A stretch of DNA of 64,000 bases, taken from positions 15,001 through 79,000 of the forward strand of contig JAQGDQ010000654.1 of NCBI GenBank assembly GCA_030141605.1. The letters are read 5' to 3'. The translations under genes were made by a program, and so were the position numbers. Within the stretch, counting starts at the first letter, position 1. Each line of letters begins with the position of its first letter. The DNA is from Tubiluchus corallicola (Eukaryota; Priapulida; Priapulimorpha; Priapulimorphida; Tubiluchidae). Shown in pieces: positions 1-33,658 of this stretch. The notes beneath the pieces are model-generated. The model was not told where the DNA came from and searched no databases. It worked only from the letters and a program-made list of their open reading frames with translations.

Positions 1-160
1 CACATGAGTAAACCGCTTTTGACCAGGCGTAGTCAGGTTAAAATTCTTTCCAATAGTCACATGATGAAGTCGTGAGAAAAGAGTGTTAAGCATCTAGTAC
101 TATGCCTCAAGTCACACATGAGTAAACCGCCCTTGACCAGGCGTAGTCAAGTGTTAAACA
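1..160. repeat. Partial tandem duplication, ~114 bp period
   Basis: The motif ACATGAGTAAACCGC followed by GACCAGGCGTAGTCA occurs at about 2 and again at about 116, so the window opens inside a ~114-bp direct repeat. The left side is cut by the window edge, so copy number is unknown. It lies upstream of the first visible SLC6 exon, probably in its intron. No exon is recognisable in 161-354. Confidence 0.6.
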
Positions 161-354
161 CAGTCGTGCTTGCGGATTTGAATGTGAATTCATTCGCTCT
201 CGCATTGCGTTACGTGTTGCCCCAGCACTTTGAGATTGTCATGATATGAAGTGGCGACCTTAATGGTTTTTACGATAAGTATGTAAAAACCTCTTTCTCT
301 TCTCTACTTTTGCAATCTAAACATTCATTTTTGTACATATTTTTTCACATTCAG

Positions 355-21941
<21,587 letters not shown>

Positions 21942-21953
<12 letters not shown>

Positions 21954-22245
21954 CACTTTTGAGCAACCTTAGTGTTCAGCCATGTGACACTTTTGAGCAA
22001 CCTTACTGTTCAGCCATGTGACACTTTTGAGCAACCTTACTGTTCAGCCAGGTAATATTTTTGAGCAACCTTATTGTGCTGCTATGTGACACTTTTGAGC
22101 GACCTTACTGTGCTGCCATGTGAGATAACCTTACTGTTCAACCATGTGAGACTTTTGAGCAACCTTACTGTTCAGCCAGGTAATATTTTTGAGAGACCTT
22201 ACTGTGCAGCAAAGTGACACTTTTGAGTAATCTTACTCTCAACAG
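21942..22245. repeat. 34-bp minisatellite spanning the SLC6 stop codon
   Basis: TCAGCCATGTGACACTTTTG begins at 21942, 21976 and 22010, with a diverged unit at 22044, so the spacing is exactly 34 bp. It continues for about nine diverging units. Unit one supplies the final codons and TGA. The rest is 3' UTR. Confidence 0.9.
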
Positions 22246-22460
22246 AAATTGATAGTGAGCCGCTTTTCTTCAGCCGGTGAATGACGTCAGTGGTGGAAAC
22301 ATGGAAAAATTGGCGTTTAAAATGGCAGCACCCAAGCGTGAAATGCTCAGGTCTTTAAAGTGATTTTAGTATTTGTAAAGTTGCTCTTTTATTAGCAAAT
22401 CCTTCTATCGCTTTTCTTCAACATTGGAATAAGCCGTAACTTACCAAAAGGCTTGACCGT
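22245..22460. mobile_element. Dispersed repeat (TTCTTCAGC...GACGTCA family), copy 2
   Basis: CTTTTCTTCAGCCGGTGAATG followed by ACGTCAGTGGTGGAAAC matches 13725-13912, and 52977-53167 in inverted orientation. The adjacent 22461-22905 shows no recognisable feature. Confidence 0.5.
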
Positions 22461-22905
22461 TCCTGTAAAAATTTACTTTGCAAACGGAAGACAAGGCGCA
22501 TGACCAGTGTTTGAACAAGTACAAACAGTGCCCAAAAAATTGTCATTGTTAAGTGATTTGTTACAGTTAATATGTGTGTGTTTTTTTACCCGCTTCAACT
22601 TGGAATTCTGCCTCAGCCAACAAGTTGTTCGCGTATCGTGCACGTGCTAAAGTGATTACAAGCTAAGGTGGCGTGGGTCGTAACAGGGCAGTTTCCAGTT
22701 CAACGAAGATGCATCAATGGAAAAAACCGTTATTCACGGAAACTGCACGCATGCTGATGTATTCAAATGTTCAAAAGTTGACTGCGAGTGACAAACTACT
22801 GAATTGAATCAGTTAACTATAAGTGAAACCATGTGAAATTAAGCAAACGTATTGAATGTTGCTAAGCACCAGAAACTACAAATTCCTACTACTAAAGCCA
22901 GCAGC

Positions 22906-23328
22906 CAGCGACGTATTAACCAATAGGCTAACTAGGCTATAGCATAGGGCGCCAAAGTTTTATGGCGTCACATTTTAGAAAAAATTCTTATCCTCCCCGG
23001 AAAATGTGTATACTTTCATATTCATGTAAACGGCACATTTTATAACACACCACAGGCAATTACTGAGCATAGCTTTTAGATAAGTGCCACATAACGAACA
23101 GGTGCAAGGTAATACACAACAAGCAGTTGTGAAACATGCTTGAATATAAGCGCTATGCAAATGCATGTAACTAATAATGACCAGGTTGAAACTAGGTTAA
23201 TAGCGTTTCTAACACACCACAAGTAAATGTTTTATCTGCTCATTACATAAGCAGCCATAAATTCACAATAGAGATTGGGGGGACAAAACTATCAGTCTAG
23301 GGCGTCCTGAAGTTTTGATACGTCCCTG
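22906..23328. mobile_element. hAT-like miniature element, copy 2 (complete)
   Basis: It is 423 bp with inverted ends CAGCGACGTATTAACC and the complement of CAGGGACGTATCAAAAC. Flanks CCAGCAGC and CCAGCAAA match at six of eight positions, consistent with an 8-bp hAT target duplication. It is homologous to 5309-5637. Confidence 0.75.
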
Positions 23329-23685
23329 CCAGCAAAGATTGTACAATACCGTCGTTGTTGTGTTACGAACGATTTACAGTTATAGTGAACGCGATTAAAC
23401 GTTTGATCTAAGAAATTTTCATTTACAATATCGCAGTGAGTTGCAACATACTATAACAAACTATCCTATTCTGGTCGAATTAGCTGTTAGTTGCTCGTTT
23501 AAATGAAAGAGTCAGCTACACTGAAGGCATTTAAAATCAACGTTGAGACAGCTCAAAACAACACAGCTATACTACCCTGGATGAGTTGTTTTTTATCGCC
23601 ACCGCTGACAGGAGCTCTAGTAAGTTTTGAAACGTGTTGTTTGAATCGTCAGGAGCTCCAGGAAAATCAAATCCAGATAGAAAAA

Positions 23686-24460
23686 GATCACAGGTAAAAA
23701 AGTGACAGGTAAAAGAGTCACTGGTGAAAGAAAAATAGCATTGACCCTATTCTTAACCCTAAACGCATCACCTTTTCATAATCTCAAGTCAAAATTAATT
23801 GTGACTTTTTCCTGGCCAAAATTGTGACTTTTTCCTGGCCAAAATTGTGACTTTTTCCTAGCCAAAATTGTGACTTTTTCCTAGCCAAAATTGTGACTTT
23901 TTCCTAGCCAAATTTGTGACTTTTTCCTAGCCAAATTTGTGACTTTTTCCTGCGATTTTTTCCTATTCAAAATTGTGACTTTTTCCTGTGATTTTTTCCT
24001 AGCCAAAATTATGACTTTTTCCTGTGACTTTTTCCTAGCGAAAATTGTGACTTTTTCTTAGCCAGAATTATGACTTTTTGTATCATTTTTACCTGTCCCA
24101 TTTTTTCTTGCGTCATTTTTAGCTGTGCCATCTTTCTTGCGTCATTTTTAGCTGTGCCATCTTTCTTGCGTCATTTTTAGCTGTGCCATCTTTCTTGCGT
24201 CATTTTTAGCTGTGCCATCTTTCTTGCGTCATTTTTAAATATGCCATTTTTCGGTGCCATTTTTAGCTGTGCCATCTTTCTTGCGTCATTTTTAGCTGTG
24301 CCATCTTTCTTGCGTCATTTTTAGCTGTGCCATCTTTCTTGCGTCATTTTTAGCTGTGCCATCTTTCTTGCGTCATTTTTAGCTGTGCCATCTTTTTTGC
24401 GTCATTTTTAAATGTGCCATTTTTCTGTGCCATTTTTACCTGTGCCATTTTTACCGTGCA
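23686..24460. repeat. Minisatellite pair (GTGACTTTTTCC and 29-bp GCCAT units), copy 2
   Basis: It opens with AGGTAAAAAAGTGACAGG, then reversed-orientation GTGACTTTTTCCTAGCC units of about 22-23 bp (23800-24075). A second block with a 29-bp period follows (TTTTTAGCTGTGCCATC, then TTTCTTGCGTCA, 24100-24440). It has the same opening and middle as 8576-9180. Confidence 0.75.
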
Positions 24461-24977
24461 GCGATTCGTCATGTGCACATTTAGTACGTATAGCTAACTC
24501 AGGTTTTAGGTGACACATTGTGTACATATCGTTGTTGCTTATAATGTATAATATGAAATACGTGGATATCCATGTATTATGGTTTAGCTTAAAGATATTA
24601 TTGTATAGCTTATGTGATAGAAAGAAACATACCAAAAAATGATGGTTGTGCCTAGCTACTCTAGAGGCTATAGAACACAAATTTTGCGATATATTTATGT
24701 AGCATTTACAATCTTGTTGAGAAATATATGTTCGTTGTTAAGTTTATTATCATTTTTTTCTATAATTAATTCGTGTAAAATAAGATTAATAAACATTGTT
24801 TATGTATATAATCAAACACGATGCTAGATTAGCTTGATATATTGAGTTTTATAAGACTGGCAGGTTCATATGTGTCAGATTACAAAGTTAAAGAAACTTT
24901 AACTGATTAATAAATAAATGCGATACGTGCTCGTGGCATTGAGTATTTTTTGCTGAAAATCTGGTTGCCAATTTTGA
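24461..24977. other. No recognisable gene
   Basis: AT-rich sequence with short open frames lacking codon structure or motifs. I see no exon, RNA gene or clear repeat here. Confidence 0.5.
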
Positions 24978-25444
24978 TTAAAGGAAAACGGGACGGTTGT
25001 GCAAACATTTTTTAAAATCAAAGCTTAGATTAAATAATAATTACCTCGGATACTTAAATTTCGCTAAATTTTCAGAGCTATGCCCGGCTCAGGCGTGTGG
25101 CCGACAAATAGAAGGCGGTACCGTGATAAGCATGATCATGAACTGCTGTGTTAGTTTCTGACGTCAAATGACATAGAGCCCATTTTCGTGACATCACGCG
25201 TTTAAGCAGTAACACTTACATAAACGTGCTTGATGCACAGGGAAGATTCCTACCATTGCACAAACTGTGGTTCGTTTCTGACGTAAGCAATAGCTGTGTT
25301 CGGTTGCCGTTAATTAACTTTCTAAGCTAATTATTCAAATACAAGAAACAATTGTTAACTTTTATAGGCAACAAAATGTATATTTTGGACATACTAAAAC
25401 TAAAATGACATTGATTCTAAACAATCGCCCGGTTTTCCTTTAAT
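24978..25444. mobile_element. TTAA-flanked miniature transposon, type A, copy 2 (inverted)
   Basis: The edges ATTAAAGGAAAACGGGACGG and CGCCCGGTTTTCCTTTAAT are inverted. The interior is the reverse complement of 5854-6370, with shared TTTCTGACGTAAGCAATAGC and TGACATCACGCGTTTAAGCA. Both edges contain TTAA. Confidence 0.7.
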
Positions 25445-25624
25445 TTCGAAAGTTAAAAAGTATGTTGATAATTTTGATCATAGAATTAACACGTGCAACT
25501 CTGAAATTCCCAATGCTTCTTGACTACAGTAAAATTATTCACTTTTTAATCACTGTTTAACGAACTTTTTTTTCCAGTAACGAAAATAATCAACCCATAT
25601 TAAAAAGTTGTCACGACAGAATAT

Positions 25625-26017
25625 TTTGTTCAGTTTAATTTCCTTTCTTCTCTCCCTCTTTTCATTTCTTGCCCTCTTCCCTCTTCTCTTCTCCCTGTTT
25701 GCTCTTCTCTCCTCCTGTCCTCTCCTCTTCTCACGTCTCCTTTCCTCTCCTTTCACCACTCATCTCCTCTCCTCTCTTCTCGTATTCTTACCTCTGCTTT
25801 GTCCTCTACTTATCCTCTCTCCTTTCCTCTTTTCTCTTTGTTCTCTTGTCATCACTCTTCTCCTCTCCTCTCTGCTTAGCTTCTCCCCTCTCCTTTCCTC
25901 TCCTCTCCTCTCTTATCGGTTTCTCGTCTCTTCTCCACTGCTCTCTCTCCCCCTCTCTTTCCTTTTTAATTCTTCCTTTTTTCTCTCTTTTCTGCCCCTT
26001 TGCCTATTCTTTTTCTC
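25625..26017. repeat. Polypyrimidine tract (CTCCTCTCCTCTT-rich)
   Basis: About 390 bp, almost only C and T on the plus strand, with repeated TCCTCTCC and CTTCTC words. It could adopt triplex (H-DNA) structure. The Ser/Leu/Phe-rich open frames in it have no family resemblance. Confidence 0.8.
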
Positions 26018-26027
26018 CTGTGACAAG

Positions 26028-26504
26028 CAGTGGCGGCTGGTAGCTAAAATTAGTGGGGGTGCTGCAAAATAAAAAAATGTTTAGCCGAAACAAAAACGAA
26101 ACAAACATATGTAATTTTAATGTTGTAATTGTTATTTTAAACAAACAAACAAATTTATACATAAATTTGATAAAATCCTAAGCAAAAAATATTGTTTTCT
26201 TACGAACAGCCTAAATTGTCGCTTTGCAAGAATATGCCGATACACGGCTTTTAAACACGTGACAACTAGACAACATGTACTGCAGAACGTGACAGTACTC
26301 TTTCTTTCTACCCATGGACGCATGCGCACAGCAGCCAAACACCACGTTACATGAGCTGTGAAGCAAACTGTACTTCCCTCACGTGCTCCGGTTCCGCACA
26401 AGTATAAAGAATTAAAGAAAACACTTATATTCATTTTATCGATAACAATGAGTGACAACAGGGGGCGCTGTAGTTGCACACTATCTATACACGAGCTGAC
26501 AGTG
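26028..26504. mobile_element. hAT-like miniature element (CAGTGGCGGCT family), copy 2
   Basis: It starts CAGTGGCGGCTGGTAGCTAA and ends AGCTGACAGTG, an imperfect inverted terminal repeat. Internal sequence matches 6965-7441 and 51314-51834. It sits 37 bp beyond the sulfotransferase stop codon and so probably lies in its 3' UTR. Confidence 0.7.
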
Positions 26505-26541
26505 ACCAGTTAAACAAGAAACACTGAATTTACTAAACATG

Positions 26542-27611
26542 TTACGATTCGTAATTAGCTAATGTCAGAAATTTCTTACAAGCTGAGGTTTTCTCTATGA
26601 TAGTACAGTGTCTTCTGCTTAATTCATCCCTCCATGCACTTGCTATTTTTGACGAATTTGACCTGTACGTATAGAAATCGTGTTCATTCTGATGCAACCT
26701 TGAGGTACCTTTCGTGTGACTAGCAATATACTCGATGACATCAGCATGAACATTCATGCCAAAGTTGTGCATCACATTTTGCATGACTGATTTGGCGTCC
26801 ACGGCCAATTGTTCAAACTTTATCATAGTGTACTGTGGACGATGCAGCAAATGCTTCACTCCATAGGCTAGTTGTTGCAACGCTTTGGAACAGTAGTTCC
26901 TTGCCAGGGCGGACAATTGGACTGGGGTCATCTCATCTTTGACCCAGCTCTGGATGACAGAATTCAGAATCGCACGAGGGTCGCGAATCAAATGCAAGAT
27001 GCGAACGTTCATATTCATCCGCGCGAGGCCAGCTAGGTCCTTCAAATCGGACCACAGCACCTTCAGCACTTTATGTCGGTGCTTGTTGCAAACATTAGCA
27101 AGCTCTTGGGTGGACAACGTCTCGACCGGACAGTTCTTCACAAGAGTTACGTCACTTCCGCTGCAGTTCAATTCGTCATGAAGTGCTCTGCTCCTTCTGA
27201 ACACTCGCTCTACTACCATGCTGTGATTGACTAGAGCCTTATCAATGTCTGCAAACTGGCAGTCCAACATTTTCTTCAATGTTTCAAGCTTTAGTGCAGT
27301 CAGTTCGTTAGGCGCATTGATCTTTGAGGCGTGGCCATATTGAAAATAGTGCAGCGGTTCGTCCAAGTAGAAAACATCTGGATTACTGTTGAAAATCTCG
27401 CCCAGGAACGTACTTCCGCTTCTCATAACTGCAACGATGATGACGTCATTACTGGGAACAGCCGAGGAATTCAATACTGATCCAGTGTTGCCACCTTTGG
27501 CCGAATATTTGGGCAAATCTGACGTTTTTCTTTCAAAAACTAGCGTTTCTCTTTCGTCAGCTTCCACTTTCTTGCCGAGTGGCTTCAGTATAAATGTAGA
27601 GTGTTTTTGCT
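26542..27611 (-). CDS. Sulfotransferase exon 2 (catalytic domain)
   Basis: It begins after the acceptor TTCTTGTTTTCAG (AG at 27613-27612) and ends with TAA at 26544-26542. It contains both PAPS-binding motifs and the whole luminal domain. Confidence 0.92.
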
Positions 27612-29056
27612 CTGAAAACAAGAACGACAAAAGGAAACCAGTTATTAGAATTCCGATTTAAAGAAAGACCGGATGATTTTTCATATACTGTCCCATTTTC
27701 AAGTCAGATAAAAAGTAACATTTTAACACAATTAGTACTGCAAAAATGTTTCGTATAATTAAGTAATAGAATAATTAATGGCGGGCGAGCATAACTATTG
27801 ATGACATCACAAGCTAACATAATTTTCAACAGCAAAAATATTTCACGAGCGTGTTGCACGTGTTTGCGAAAACGAAAATGGAAGTGTAGTGCTACTGTAA
27901 GATATTCAGATGCGCTAAGTTTACACTTTATCACATCCATGAATATGACGGTACACGGTGAGCACGTGGCAATTGTTACTGTGGTAGAGACAGTACTTTT
28001 CTACCTAGCAGCTGACTCGAGCATACAGCGTGTTATCTCAGACATGTGCGCATGTTGCTTGGGCTGTGAAGCAAACAGTATTACCCTCATGTACTCTGGG
28101 TCTGTACAAGTATAAAGAAAGAACTAAAGAAAAAAGACTTATTATATGGAATAGTACTGGTAATATAGGGGATGCTACAGTTCCACAGTACCTATACACA
28201 GGCTGCCACTGTACACAGAATATACTGGTGCATAAATGCGCAGACACAGATGTATTAACAGAAGCAGAAATACAGTAAATTCTTCAATTCTTATATCACA
28301 AATGGGTTTATTTTAAAAAAATATCGTGGTAGCTGCAGAAGTTATCTGATTGGCTTGTTGACTGACTGACTGACTGACTGATTTACAAGCAGTTTACCTG
28401 TTGGCAAGTAATCAATACTACAATGGGTTTTTTAATATAACAGCCTAAGTTTTTTTTTAAATATGATTTTATTTTGAGAAATTGCGGATCTCAAAACATA
28501 TAATATGAATCTATCGTATTGCTCAAATAACAAAATTGTTGAACTGCTCAATTGTGTTACAGTAAAATGAAGATTTGCCATATTGTAAGGTAAAGGAATA
28601 ACTTGTTTTCAGCTGTGAATAAAATCACTCTAAGGCCACTGGGAATGGCATAAAATAATGTATGTTAGATTTGTAGTGAAGTTTCTTACTTTTTATTATT
28701 TTCATTTCACTAACAAATAAGATTGCACTATATTATGCTAAACTTTTGTAAACATTTACTTGCAAATGGAAGAGCTGTCTGTACGTTTTTATATTATAAT
28801 TTTGTTCAATAAAAGACTTATCATCATCATCATCATCATCATCATCATTTTCGCCGTCATTATCATCATCGTCATCATTCTAAGTTGTACGACACCAAAG
28901 TTTCAACAACTAAAGTACTAATTCGTGAATTACGATTGTAATATTTTAAAACTTACTCGTGAACTCGTGGCTGTAATATACAGCACCCAAGAATGTAATA
29001 AAACAAAGCCAGACGGAGAAAATTTCTAATCGCTTCAACCCTCGCCTAACAAACAT
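26542..29056 (-). CDS. Carbohydrate (6-O-)sulfotransferase, two exons
   Basis: The product is predicted to transfer sulfate from PAPS to a sugar hydroxyl in the Golgi (CHST1-7/GlcNAc/Gal/GalNAc 6-O family). The CDS joins 29056-28957 and 27611-26542 on the minus strand, 389 residues. Exon 1 gives a short basic N-terminus (MFVRRGLKR), then hydrophobic residues 11-28, a type II signal anchor. Its donor GTAAGT and the acceptor TTCTTGTTTTCAG are both phase 1. The 5'-phosphosulfate loop is VMRSGSTFLGEIFN near residue 97, followed by NPDVFYLDEPL. The 3'-phosphate motif LIRDPRAILNS is near 241-251. The C-terminus has HTKGTSR and TYRSNSSKIASAWR, as in the family. A Met 19 bp upstream of the acceptor lies in the intron and is not the start. 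The exact acceptor sugar cannot be told. Confidence 0.88.
27658..27935. mobile_element. TTAA miniature transposon, type B, copy 2 (truncated)
   Basis: It starts TTAAAGAAAGACCGGATGAT and follows type B (TTGATGACATCACAAGC, GTTTGCGAAAACGAAAATGG) for about 280 bp. It then breaks where the CAGTGGC-family fragment begins. It lies in the sulfotransferase intron. Confidence 0.65.
27940..28211. mobile_element. hAT-like miniature element (CAGTGGCGGCT family), copy 3, 5' truncated
   Basis: Only the right part is present (TATAAAGAAAGAACTAAAGA, GGGGATGCTACAGTTCC), ending GGCTGCCACTG. It abuts the truncated type B element, suggesting insertion followed by deletion. Confidence 0.65.
28212..28950. other. 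Sulfotransferase intron with short simple repeats
   Basis: It contains a GACT run (about 28358-28382) and an AATAAAAGACTTATC tail joined to an (ATC)n tract (28818-28846), which may be a LINE or SINE 3' end. No exon is recognised. Confidence 0.5.
28957..29056 (-). CDS. Sulfotransferase exon 1 (signal anchor)
   Basis: ATG is at 29056-29054, giving 33 codons plus one base, with donor GTAAGT at 28956. The peptide MFVRRGLKRLEIFSVWLC and onward is basic then hydrophobic, as expected of a Golgi type II protein. Its phase exactly fits exon 2. The call is inferred from topology and phase, not from transcript data. Confidence 0.75.
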
Positions 29057-30370
29057 GGAGAAGTTTGGGCACTCAGTCAGACTAACTCTCCATTAAAAAG
29101 GCGAAATTTTTGGCACAACTAGACTGAACCACGACATTTCTGAAGCACCTTTAACTCAACCACAGTAGTTACACATGGAAAACATTCGCATTATATTACA
29201 CTTCACGGCATTTATTAAGAGATCGAATAAACAGATTAAAAAGCGGTTGCTCCACGAATTTCTGTATTTGAACAGGCGAGTTTTAAACACTACACCGGTT
29301 CTGCACGAACAACATTAACCAGCACCACAGATCTCGGTAATTTCATTCTTGTTCATCAAAAGCTATCATACATGTGACAACGTAACTGATCATTGCCGAG
29401 GAGTACTGTAGGAACGTCCCTATTCAACTGGAACGAAGGCAGAACGCACCAGCTGTGTGACCCCCTGTGCCAAGGGCAGTGCTTCTGAATATTTCGTAAA
29501 ATTAAGAATCGTAAAATTATAGCTGTCTTAGGAAATAATGATCTGTTGAAGTTGTTATTATTCGGTAAAGATGAATTTGACTATGTTACTAACTGTAAAA
29601 TATTCCAATGCATACATGACTTTATATTATGTACTAAACGCTTCCAGTAGTTTCTATGTGATATGAAATGCATCAGTCTTAAATATTCGTACATTAATAT
29701 TTTCTAACCGTCATTTTCTACTAATGTCTAATGTATCACTGTAGTAAAACTTTAGTATACTAAAAACTAAGTATAGTCTATTCTTACTGTAAATGTTCTT
29801 GTAAATAGTGTATAAAGTCTGTTGTGGTGAGGATCCTAAATCATGTTGTACAAACTGTCTGATCCAATCCTAAATAAATTATGTTTAAACTAAATTAAGA
29901 ATCGACGAAATATTTCAATTCAATTCAAGTTAAATTTTTACTCCGGCACCTAAGACAAAATGCTATACTAAAATATAAACTACAAAACCCAAAACAAAGT
30001 AAAACTACAACGCAATAACAAATTACGAACGATTATAATTTATATTTTATGATTTATTGGGTGAAATATATTAAAAAAATTATAAGGTCATCAATTACAA
30101 AGTACAAGACAAAACAAATATATGTACAACATGGTACGTAGCACATTAGTAAACAAAAAGACAAAAGCAAAAAAACAAAAACAACAACAAACAATGATGT
30201 ATGTCATAAACCCAACTTCACATACACATTCAACACACTGAAATTAACAATCCAATTTTATAAATACAAAATTTTATAGCTTCCTCTTATTTACAAAACA
30301 TTTTATTTATTAGGTTGCAAACAATTGTTAGTATTTCTAGATCTTTACTCCCTGTATTTGTCAGCATTAC
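29057..30370. other. No recognisable gene; 5' region of sulfotransferase
   Basis: AT-rich sequence upstream of the sulfotransferase start. A TTCAATTCAATTCAAGTTAA stretch near 29918 resembles an inverted retroelement tail. No coding exon or convincing core promoter is visible. Confidence 0.45.
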
Positions 30371-30383
30371 TGTGATTATATAT

Positions 30384-30408
30384 GTACATACATACATACA
30401 TACATACA

Positions 30409-30441
<33 letters not shown>

Positions 30442-30492
30442 GCATACATACGTGTGTGTGTGTTTGTGTGTGCGTGCGTCCGTGTGTGTGTA
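30384..30492. repeat. (ACAT)n and (GT)n microsatellite
   Basis: About 12 CATA units (30387-30437) are followed by GTGT-rich sequence to 30492. The short Thr/His/Val open frame across it is an artefact. Confidence 0.88.
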
Positions 30493-30727
30493 TGTAAATA
30501 CAGAGTTAATAGATGAACAGTTCAGATACTAAATATTTAACAAGTCCTTCCACTTCACAATAAAGCTAGATTTTTTCTAATCGGATATAATGGCCCTAAT
30601 ACGCTTTCGTATATGTGAGTTAGCAGTAGCTGTTATAATACCATTGCCAGCGTGGTGTAGTAATCTGTTGCGCATGTTATAACACGAACTCCTGCGATTT
30701 TGAAGGAATTTGATTAAAGTACTTTTA

Positions 30728-31197
30728 TTAAAGGACAAAAAATTGGGATCCCTGAAGCAGGTTTCAGAAAAATCGCCCTAAAATTATATTACTTTATAGC
30801 AATTTTATGCATATATCGTACTCGCACTGAAAGGAACTTTAGTTTGTTTTCATTTTAGATCTCCCGCAATATTGTTCCGAAGTCGCCATTACGTGACGTC
30901 ATATACGCACCACGTAAATCGGGGGAAGAAAAAGAAATGTTAAATTACGTCCCAAAAAACTTTCCATGCAAATTTATATTACTTAGCATTTCACTTACCC
31001 GTTGGAAAGACTTATGTAACTAGAAATAATAATTTAAAATGTTCGTGCGAATTGGTAAAATGTCACTGATTCACCCTCCACGTGACAAGATACAGTAATA
31101 ACGGTCATCGCGCGAGTTTAAATTAACATGTTTTATATACAGCGTTAAGAGCGATACAAGCCTGCATGAAAAAAGCAGTATGTAAGCGTTATAATAT

Positions 31198-31241
<44 letters not shown>

Positions 31242-31350
31242 CGTTACGAGCGATACAAGCCGGCATGAAAAAAGTAGTATGCAAGTGGCATAAAATTTGC
31301 AAGACGAATTTTTAAGCTTTATGTAAGTGGATGGTTTTCTTGTGCTTCAA
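30728..31350. mobile_element. TTAA miniature transposon, type C, inverted copy with local duplication
   Basis: It starts TTAAAGGACAAAAAATTGG, the right end of type C inverted, and runs through the type C landmarks in reverse. A ~99-bp segment around ATACAGCGTTA is duplicated (31139 and 31238) with a (TA)n run between. The left terminus is degraded (CTTGTGCTTCAA near 31350). Confidence 0.65.
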
Positions 31351-31830
31351 ATCCTGCTACGCTGGTTTAAGCCTTGGCCATGTTATGACACATAATGACA
31401 TTACTGTATCTCCAAAACATTGCTTTGTTTATGTGAACCAGGGCAAGTCATATCATGTTAGGTATAACGAGTTAAAGGCTGAGTGTACAGTTCAATTTGT
31501 TATAATATTATGCCAGTATTCGTACATAAAATTACGGTAAATATAACAAAAGGCAAATGAAATTTCTCATATTTATCAATTAAATAATTTGGTTAATTAC
31601 TCTGAGTTTGCAAATGCGCCCTCTACGTGGAGCCGCCCAAAACTTTAAAAGTTTTCTGTGTCATTGAACTGTCACCGCCTTGACGACTTCCGCCGTCATT
31701 AATTCTTGTTTCTTAGACAATAAAGCGGGTGGCGTTTCAGTGAATACGTGTAAATCAGAGCTGTGCAAATTTTCTGACTAGCCGGGCCACATTAAACTTT
31801 CCACATGCAGTTTGATCAAGGAGTCAACTG

Positions 31831-32271
<441 letters not shown>

Positions 32272-32669
32272 AGCCAAGTACAGAAAGGCCTAATAACGAC
32301 TTTTTGCATCTGCGTACATCATTACTACTACACGCAAGAAACTATTTTAGAAGTTATTAAAATTTATATTACAAACCATATATTTCTACTTTCACGACAG
32401 ATAGTGGTAATTTCATTACAATGCATATTAGTAATGTGTATCACACAGTCTGTGAAGTACCGTGCATATTAATCTGTCTTGACTCGCTGTTCTTCTTCAA
32501 TCTTCCTCTTTTTCTTATCCATGATTCTGATCTATAAGAACACTACACCTGATGAAACTATGAAACAGCCATTGATCAAGGCATGTACTACTGAGCCTAA
32601 GCAGAAACTAAAATCTGGGAATCCCCCTATATCAGGAGTGACCACACTTTTTCAGCTTGCTGGCTACTT

Positions 32670-32836
32670 ACAAATTGATCTGCCCAGTCATCTTCTTGGT
32701 CATAGTAGGTTGATCATTTTGACTTGGTTGTTTTATAATTTTATTTATAATTTATTTATTTATAATTTATTTTGTAAAATAACCAAGTCAAAATGATCTA
32801 GCTGCTGTGACCAAGAAGACGACAGAGCAGATAACA
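32670..32836. repeat. Long imperfect inverted repeat (hairpin)
   Basis: The left arm (GATCTGCCCAGTCATCTTCT, then GATCATTTTGACTTGGTTG) is matched by the right arm read on the other strand (CTGCTCTGTCGTCTTC, GATCATTTTGACTTGGTTA). Arms are about 65-75 bp around an AT-rich TTTATTTATAATTTATTTA centre. Confidence 0.8.
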
Positions 32837-33276
32837 GACCCGATAATAGAAGCCTAGAGATTGGCTGGTTGGTCTTCTACCAGCCAATTAGATTGGTTCT
32901 CGCATTTCTTGCACATTTGAGCGGTTCAATGGCAGCTTCCGTGGCAGTTTGCTGTGTTCTATGATTACAACACTTGCTTGTGTTCCAAGTGAATAATGTG
33001 TAATTTTGTCCTGTCCGACAGTGACATTAACTGACAACGGTCTTGTAAGGGTTAATGGCATTCGATCTAGTAGAAAAAACTACCCGCACTATCTTTGGGA
33101 TCGTGGCACGGACTTCAGCTGGATACACTCAATTAATCGCCCGGGCCGCACTTTCATTAGGTTGACAAATTTCGTTGCGGGCCGCACAAATTCTCTCGGC
33201 GGGCCGCAATTTGCACACCCCTGGTGTAAAGTACACACTTGCGTGCTAACTGCGTGCGTGATAGCGTTTAATTTTA

Positions 33277-33658
33277 TTAAAGCAACACTTCTTCATAAAT
33301 AAAATTTAAGATTTGTGGCCCTGAAATTTTATATCACTTGCATGCTGTCTTATTCCATACAGAGCTTGTGTTAACAGTAACGCTGTATAAAACCGGCGAT
33401 GACTGTTAGTCGCAGCCGTTTGAACGGCAAATCCTTTGAAACAAGTTCAGATAAAATTGCGTAAATTTTAAAAAATAATCAGAGCATTTACAGCACACTC
33501 TTCAGTAACCAAACAAAAGTTTAAATTACTGTATCTTGTCAATAAGCTTCAAAATACGTGTTTTGGTGAGCCACTGGTGCACAATGGGAAGGCGAGTTAC
33601 CGACGTTTTACCAGTTTTTGTAGCGAATATTTTAAGAATTTTTACTTACATAAATCTT
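33277..33658. mobile_element. TTAA miniature transposon, type C, left part
   Basis: It starts TTAAAGCAACACTTCTT and follows type C (ATTTTATATCACTTGCATGC, GCAGCCGTTTGAACG, TACTGTATCTTGTCAATAAG, CACTGGTGCACAATGGG) until ACATAAATCTTTTAA. There a different TTAA element begins. The rest of this copy is absent. Confidence 0.65.

Noticed and set aside
25550-26072. Ser/Leu/Phe-rich frames near 25.7 kb
   Set aside because: They follow the polypyrimidine tract and its complement. Composition alone explains the open frame.
27612-27630. Sulfotransferase start at the ATG at 27630
   Set aside because: A strong acceptor (TTCTTGTTTTCAG) lies just after this ATG, and a phase-matched upstream exon supplies the signal anchor that the ATG-started protein would lack.
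32479-32796. 105-codon frame inside the hAT-like element as a transposase
   Set aside because: No recognisable hAT catalytic or dimerisation motif, and the frame runs into the hairpin and low-complexity sequence.
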